From: UBA1447 sp964627535
GTDB taxonomy: Bacteria; Bacillota; Clostridia; Oscillospirales; Acutalibacteraceae
Direction of reading: 5' to 3'
NCBI GenBank assembly: GCA_964627535.1
Contig: CAZVJW010000001.1
Coordinates: 1-64,000, forward strand
DNA length: 64,000 nt
Of this stretch, positions 59,677 to 64,000 are shown piece by piece; the first letter of the stretch is position 1; every line of letters starts with the position of its first letter. The notes beneath the pieces are model-generated. The model ran no database searches. It was not told the origin of the DNA and saw only the letters and a program-made list of their open reading frames with translations. The position numbers and the translations under genes were made by a program.

Positions 59677-60469
59677 TTTGAGCGCTCCTTATATATTCGT
59701 CTATTATTTTCAAATTAACAATTGTGTTTTCGAGCAAAGGCCAGGTGTGTGTTTCAATTGACATATCCACTTCCGGCATATCCTTTAAGATATCTGCTAT
59801 TTGATTTTGCCAGTTAATTTCACCTTCGCCTAAGGCTGCCCAGCGGTGCTCTTTTCCCTGCCCAGCAGAATCTTTAATATGGACATTGCAAATGTACTTT
59901 TTGAGCGCCTCATATCCCGCCTTATAGTCAAGGCCGCAGGAAGCATGAAAATTCCCGGGGTCCCAGTTTAACAGCAGACCCGTGTTTTCCAAATCGTTAT
60001 GCAAGCGGATAATACTATCCGGTGTGTCATTCCAGCAGCCGGCTTCGTTTTCGGCTGCGATAATAACGCCTCTTTTTTTCGCAAGAAGAGCAGCCTCTCC
60101 GACCGCCTCTATTATCGTTTGATAGTCCTCATCGATGTCATCCCCGCTGCGTTCAACGGCAAAAGTGATTATTTTCGGCACTTCAAACTTCTCGGCAAAA
60201 TCCAAGGCTTTTTCGAAATTTTTCAGTTGCTCCTTAAATTGAGGCGAACGGAGCTTGCATTTGAAAGTTCCGGGAGATATTGCTGTAATGACAAACCCGT
60301 AATCATCAACCAACTCCTCCAAGAGTTCTTTTTCTTCTTCCGATATAAAAGGAACTCTGCCCGCAGATGTTCCGCGCAATTCAATCCGTTTCAGCCCTAA
60401 CGCGGCAGCCGCTCCCAAGGCAAACAGTAAATTCACGGATATTTCATCTGTTACAATACCAAGGTTCAT
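59669..60469 (-). CDS. Xylose isomerase-like TIM-barrel protein
   Basis: This 266-residue protein belongs to the xylose isomerase-like TIM-barrel superfamily (sugar phosphate isomerase/epimerase). The metal-binding residues are visible across the barrel: AAENEAG (glutamate), LNWDPGNFHA (aspartate and histidine), VHIKDSAGQGKEHRWAALGEGEINW (histidine and glutamate) and a terminal SIETHTW glutamate. It overlaps the Gfo/Idh/MocA gene. The reaction could be isomerisation, epimerisation or beta-elimination of a keto-sugar. The sugar is unknown. Confidence 0.85.
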   Translation of the reverse strand: MNLGIVTDEISVNLLFALGAAAALGLKRIELRGTSAGRVPFISEEEKELLEELVDDYGFVITAISPGTFKCKLRSPQFKEQLKNFEKALDFAEKFEVPKIITFAVERSGDDIDEDYQTIIEAVGEAALLAKKRGVIIAAENEAGCWNDTPDSIIRLHNDLENTGLLLNWDPGNFHASCGLDYKAGYEALKKYICNVHIKDSAGQGKEHRWAALGEGEINWQNQIADILKDMPEVDMSIETHTWPLLENTIVNLKIIDEYIRSAQNG

Positions 60470-60501
60470 CCAAACATCCTTCTTTCAATAAAAATTCAAA
60501 T

Positions 60502-61767
60502 TTACTTTTTTTCGCGAACCGCGCAATAACTCGGTCCTCCGCCCCGCAGCAGCTGAGCGCATTTGCCACAGGTCGTGCAAAGCAAATTCGCTTGAGGCAG
60601 TTTGCCGGACAGAACATCCCTCGGGAAATCCGGATAAGCGAAGCTCATACGCCCAAGGCCTGCAAAGGAACACCTGCCGGCGAGGATTTCTCCCGCCGCC
60701 GCGAAGGGAATATACTCTCTTAAATAAGAAAATCCTGTGCTGACAACCGGAGTATTATTACATTCATTCTGAATTTCGCCCACAACCGAAAACATTCTCG
60801 AAACGCCCAAAAGCGGAGGTTCGTTTTTTTCAATATCGTTGGGGCGGTTCACAAAAGAGTTATAGTACGGCGAGCCTGTCGTAATATTAAAAATATCGAT
60901 GCCATGCGCTTTTAGGAATTTTACAAGTTTTAAGGTTTCACGCAAGTCAGGTTTCATATAATCAGACTTGCTGCACGAAAATCCTGAGGTTAAAGCATCA
61001 AAGCCGTTTAATCTTGTTCCGGCTATGAAGCCGTTACCGGCAGCAGCGCGGACAGCGTCGACGCATTCAATAAACAGCCTCGTACGGTTTTCAAAACTAC
61101 CGCCGTATTTGCCCTCACGCCAAAAAGCCGACAGCAATTCGCTGAGCAAATACCTGTGGCAGCACTTTATATCCGCGCCGTCAAAACCAGCTTTTTGAGC
61201 AAGCAGCGCTGTTTTTGCAAATTGTTCGGGTATTGCAGCGAGATATTCATCCGAAGCTACCGGCAAATCCGAGTTGACATTGTGACGAAGATCAATTTCT
61301 GCATGATGATAAGCAATTATCGGCCGAGGTGTTCCGAAAGGCTTGGAAAATCTTCCAGAATGCGTAAGCTGCATTATGACGATCGGCGCATAACCGTTTG
61401 CTTTTAAGCCTTCTTCTTTTATTATTTGCAGAAGGTTTTGAAAAGCGGGTAAGTTTTCCTGTGTAAGCATAAGCTGATTGGCGCTCGCCCTGGCTTCCGA
61501 CAATACGCTTACTGCCTCAAACCAGATAATTCCGGAACCTCCGTGTGCAAATCTTCTGTAACGCTCAAAGGTCAATTCCGAAGGCGATCCGTCCGGCAAA
61601 GAATCGCTGCCTTCCATCGGATGAACACAAAACCTGTTTTCGGCAAACCGGTTTCCGACTTTTTGCGATGATCCGAGAACAGACAGATCATCGCAGAAAT
61701 TTATATTATAATTTTTAATTTTACAATCTGATTTCAGTTCGGATAGACTGTTAAAACCAAAGCTCAA
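60502..61767 (-). CDS. NADH:flavin oxidoreductase (old yellow enzyme family)
   Basis: This 421-residue protein has an FMN-binding TIM barrel of the old yellow enzyme family. The block QLTHSGRFSKPFGTPRPI and GFDGADIKCCHRYLLSELLSAFWREGKYGGSFENRTRLF match the family catalytic region. A short cysteine set near the C-terminus (CTTCGKCAQLL, and a later SYC) may bind an [4Fe-4S] cluster, as in the 2,4-dienoyl-CoA reductase group, although the second FAD domain is absent. The start is TTG at 61767; no ATG is available in frame. It lies divergent from the SDR gene. Confidence 0.83.
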   Translation of the reverse strand: MSFGFNSLSELKSDCKIKNYNINFCDDLSVLGSSQKVGNRFAENRFCVHPMEGSDSLPDGSPSELTFERYRRFAHGGSGIIWFEAVSVLSEARASANQLMLTQENLPAFQNLLQIIKEEGLKANGYAPIVIMQLTHSGRFSKPFGTPRPIIAYHHAEIDLRHNVNSDLPVASDEYLAAIPEQFAKTALLAQKAGFDGADIKCCHRYLLSELLSAFWREGKYGGSFENRTRLFIECVDAVRAAAGNGFIAGTRLNGFDALTSGFSCSKSDYMKPDLRETLKLVKFLKAHGIDIFNITTGSPYYNSFVNRPNDIEKNEPPLLGVSRMFSVVGEIQNECNNTPVVSTGFSYLREYIPFAAAGEILAGRCSFAGLGRMSFAYPDFPRDVLSGKLPQANLLCTTCGKCAQLLRGGGPSYCAVREKK

Positions 61768-61872
61768 TGCATCACATCCATTTCCTCAGTAGTTATTATA
61801 CAAAATCTCAGTAAAAGTATATTTCTGTTTTCGTAACATATTGGTATTTTTCGATTTTCTTGCATTTAATTG

Positions 61873-61901
61873 TTGAAATATTATCTATTTATTTGTATAG
61901 T
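61873..61901 (+). promoter_or_regulatory. Promoter of the SDR-flavoprotein unit
   Basis: TTGAAA (61873-61878) and TATAGT (61896-61901) are 17 bases apart, giving a start near 61908 and a leader of about 34 bases before the SDR gene. Confidence 0.55.
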
Positions 61902-61941
61902 TATAGAATAGATATTTTATTGTATGGAGGTTTGCATATAT

Positions 61942-62715
61942 ATGGAGGGGAAACGGCTGGCTATCGTCACCGGCGCTTCAAAAGGCATCGGCAACGCTAT
62001 TGCTGTCAGGCTTGCAAAAGAAGGCTATAATATTGCTACTATGGGCAACAGTTCGCTTGAAAAAGCAGCTCAGGGGCTAAAAATGATTGAAGACGCAGGT
62101 GCCGAGGTTATATATATAAGGGGCAGCCTCGGAGACAGCAGCGCGCGGGAAAATCTTCTTAAGGAAGCAGGTAAAACCGGCAGAATTGATTTGCTTGTCA
62201 ACAATGCTTCCATGGCTCCAAGAGTCAGAGCGGATATTTTGGAGATGAGCTCACAAAGTTTCGATGAGGTTCTTAATGTTAATCTAAGAGGCTCATTTAT
62301 GCTCACCCAATCGGTCGCCAATATGATGATAAAACAGGATAACGACGCGTTGAATAGCCGGCCTGTTATTATCAATATCAGCTCTGTATCGGCAGACACC
62401 GTATCGACAAACCGCGCGGAATACTGCATCTCAAAAGCCGGCACAAGCATGGCCACGCAGCTTTTTGCCGTTCGTCTTGCCGAATACGGTATTCCGGTGT
62501 ATGAAGTCAGACCCGGAATTATTCTAACGGATATGATTGCTCCTGTTAAGGATAAATATGAAAAACGGATTGCTGAAGGTTTGACTCCAATCAAAAGGCT
62601 TGGCATGCCCGAAGATGTGGCTAACGCTGTCTGGATTCTGGCAAGCGGTCAGCTGACCTATTCTACGGGGCAGGTACTATATGTTGACGGTGGGTTAAAT
62701 ATAAAGCGGCTGTAA
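61942..62715 (+). CDS. Short-chain dehydrogenase/reductase
   Basis: This 257-residue protein is a classical SDR. The cofactor loop is TGASKGIGNAIA, the NNAS motif lies near 87, the catalytic serine is in INISSVSAD, and the YxxxK dyad is YCISK. The end SGQLTYSTGQVLYVDGGLNI is typical of the group. It resembles 3-oxoacyl-ACP reductase-like SDRs that often act on sugars or polyols. The ATG at 61942 has GGAGG 11 bases upstream; an earlier ATG at 61924 lacks a site. The flavoprotein gene follows after 20 bases. Confidence 0.88.
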   Translation: MEGKRLAIVTGASKGIGNAIAVRLAKEGYNIATMGNSSLEKAAQGLKMIEDAGAEVIYIRGSLGDSSARENLLKEAGKTGRIDLLVNNASMAPRVRADILEMSSQSFDEVLNVNLRGSFMLTQSVANMMIKQDNDALNSRPVIINISSVSADTVSTNRAEYCISKAGTSMATQLFAVRLAEYGIPVYEVRPGIILTDMIAPVKDKYEKRIAEGLTPIKRLGMPEDVANAVWILASGQLTYSTGQVLYVDGGLNIKRL

Positions 62716-62735
62716 TATGTCAAATGAGGAAAAAC

Positions 62736-64000
62736 ATGGACGAAATAATCAACATCGGTAAGTATTCTGTTAAAATAAACCGTTGCAACACTGTTATAAT
62801 CGGCAGCGGAGCAGCCGGGCTTGCCGCGGCGAACGAACTCAGCCGAAACGGCAGGGATAATTTCTGTATTGTTACGGAAGGGCTGAGCATGGGAACCTCC
62901 CGCAATACCGGCTCAGATAAACAGACTTATTACAAACTATCCGTTGCCGGTGAGGAAAAGGACAGCGTGCGGCAGATGGCAAGGGATTTATTTGCCGGAG
63001 GCTGCATGAACGGAGACACCGCTTTTTGCCAGGCAGCGCTTTCCGCGAGAGGTTTTTTCAACCTTGTGAATCTGGGAGTACCCTTCCCGGCAAATGAATT
63101 CGGCGAGTATGCCGGATATAAAACAGACCATGACAATACCCTTAGGGCTGTTTCCGCCGGGCCGTTAACGTCGAAGTATATGGTTGAGTGTCTCGAAAAA
63201 GAAGTCAAAAATAACGGTGTTGACATATTTGACCATTGTTTAGCTGTTGAGCTTATTATTAATGACGGAGCTGTTAACGGATTTGTTGCGCTGAATACCG
63301 ATAAGCTTGATGATATCTTGAAAGCTTTTTCTTATTTTATTTGCAGCAATATTATTCTTGCCACAGGAGGACCGGCCGGGCTTTACCGCGACAGTGTCTA
63401 TCCTCATTCGCAAACAGGCAGCACCGGTATGGCGTTTCGGGCGGGCGCTTTGGGAGCTAATCTTACAGAATGGCAGTACGGCATTGCGTCAACCGGTTTC
63501 AGATGGAATCTTTCCGGCAGTTTTCAGCAGGTTTTGCCGCGATATTATTCAACTGAGCCGGATGGTAGCGCAGAGATAGAATTTTTGTCCGAAATGTTCT
63601 GCGATAAAGATTTATTGGAAATGACTTTCTTAAAAGGATATCAATGGCCCTTTGACGCTAAAAAAGCTTTGAGCGGATCATCAAGAATAGACCTTGCTGT
63701 TTTCAAGGAACTTCAAGCAGGGCGCAAAGTGTTCATGGATTTTACCAAAAACCCTTTGGGCAACCGGTTTGATTTTTCCCTGCTTACCGATGAATGCAGG
63801 CAACACCTTGACAAGAGCAACGCAATGCTTGGAACTCCGGTTGAAAGACTGATAAAGTTGAACCGGAAGGCATATGAGGTTTATAAAAACAACGGATATG
63901 ATTTGATGGAAAGTACTATAGAAATCTGTGTTGCCGCACAGCATTGCAACGGTGGCCTTGCGGTTGATGCGGATTGCCAAACGAATATCAAAGGTTTATT
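62736..64000 (+). CDS. FAD-dependent flavoprotein (fumarate reductase/succinate dehydrogenase-like), cut by window edge
   Basis: This gene starts at ATG 62736, with GAGG 6 bases upstream, and stays open to the end of the window (421 codons read, no stop seen). The FAD loop is VIIGSGAAGLAAANEL near residue 20, followed by RNTGSDKQTYY. The LATGGPAGLY segment is the second flavin-binding part, and the final QHCNGGLAVDADCQT resembles the substrate and cofactor closing loop of fumarate reductase/succinate dehydrogenase flavoproteins. It lies 20 bases after the SDR gene and is probably its partner. The C-terminus is missing, so the exact family is provisional. Confidence 0.78.
   Translation, partial: MDEIINIGKYSVKINRCNTVIIGSGAAGLAAANELSRNGRDNFCIVTEGLSMGTSRNTGSDKQTYYKLSVAGEEKDSVRQMARDLFAGGCMNGDTAFCQAALSARGFFNLVNLGVPFPANEFGEYAGYKTDHDNTLRAVSAGPLTSKYMVECLEKEVKNNGVDIFDHCLAVELIINDGAVNGFVALNTDKLDDILKAFSYFICSNIILATGGPAGLYRDSVYPHSQTGSTGMAFRAGALGANLTEWQYGIASTGFRWNLSGSFQQVLPRYYSTEPDGSAEIEFLSEMFCDKDLLEMTFLKGYQWPFDAKKALSGSSRIDLAVFKELQAGRKVFMDFTKNPLGNRFDFSLLTDECRQHLDKSNAMLGTPVERLIKLNRKAYEVYKNNGYDLMESTIEICVAAQHCNGGLAVDADCQTNIKGL

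Noticed and set aside
62070..62606. 178-codon minus-strand ORF opposite the SDR gene
   Set aside because: It is a shadow of the SDR frame; the plus-strand product has all SDR motifs.
1..64000. CRISPR arrays, insertion sequences and prophage genes
   Set aside because: No regularly spaced repeats, transposase or phage gene was seen on either strand.

Overview
The window looks like the chromosome of an anaerobic, fermentative low-to-moderate-GC Firmicute of the class Clostridia, possibly Oscillospirales-like. The evidence is clostridial-type GGAGG ribosome sites, TTGACA/TATAAT promoters, a V-type ATPase operon, a ferredoxin-type membrane [NiFe] hydrogenase with a full Hyp maturation set, and ROK, GH2, M42 and old-yellow-enzyme families typical of the group. 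No respiratory cytochromes or quinone enzymes are seen. The taxonomic call is inference from gene content.

Region 1 (1-16 kb) is housekeeping and accessory metabolism. A long minus-strand run from about 10.8 kb down to 85 holds galactokinase, two M42 aminopeptidases, a GNAT gene broken by an in-frame TAA, a methionine-gamma-lyase-like PLP enzyme, a DUF2461 protein, a phosphohexomutase, a Gfo/Idh/MocA oxidoreductase, a DMT transporter and a membrane-anchored metallophosphoesterase. It ends in a nested hairpin terminator at the left edge. Beyond it lie a VTT-domain membrane protein, a patatin/D-2-hydroxyacid dehydrogenase pair, a HAD phosphatase, an RNA cyclic phosphodiesterase, an MGMT-family protein and tRNA-Lys(UUU).

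Region 2 (16-21.5 kb) is a sugar locus on the minus strand: ROK kinase, SIS isomerase, GH2 glycosidase and a secreted GH71/99-like protein. It has a consensus promoter with a palindrome in its spacer. Region 3 (21.6-27.6 kb) is a plus-strand arsenic operon with two operator copies: arsR, an ArsP-type permease, a 2x[4Fe-4S] protein, a membrane-thioredoxin fusion, CcdA, a small thioredoxin-like protein, a second Fe-S protein, ArsM and ACR3. A GNAT gene and the KtrAB potassium system follow.

Region 4 (30.8-46.9 kb) is the most striking part. Eleven consecutive minus-strand genes encode homologues of complex I subunits NuoM, L, N, J, K, A, B, C, D, H and I. The NuoD homologue keeps all four cysteines of a [NiFe] site plus a HycI-type cleavage site, so the complex should be a hydrogenase with three antiporter modules. 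The same run continues with hycI, hypF, hypC, hypD and hypE, and hypA-hypB diverge from the operon head. Region 5 (47.0-57.1 kb) has an ArsB/NhaD-type permease and a nine-gene V-type ATPase operon (H-I-K-E-C-F-A-B-D). Its K subunit has every residue that binds Na+ in the Enterococcus hirae enzyme. A ferredoxin-driven H2-evolving pump could therefore feed ion-driven ATP synthesis.

Region 6 (57.3-64 kb) is a redox-rich cluster: UroD-like protein, Gfo/Idh/MocA dehydrogenase, sugar isomerase-like TIM barrel, old-yellow-enzyme flavoprotein, and divergently an SDR and a flavoprotein cut by the window edge. Its substrate cannot be read from sequence. The only stretch over 300 bases without a gene is 45292-45831, which holds two divergent promoters and a long structured leader.
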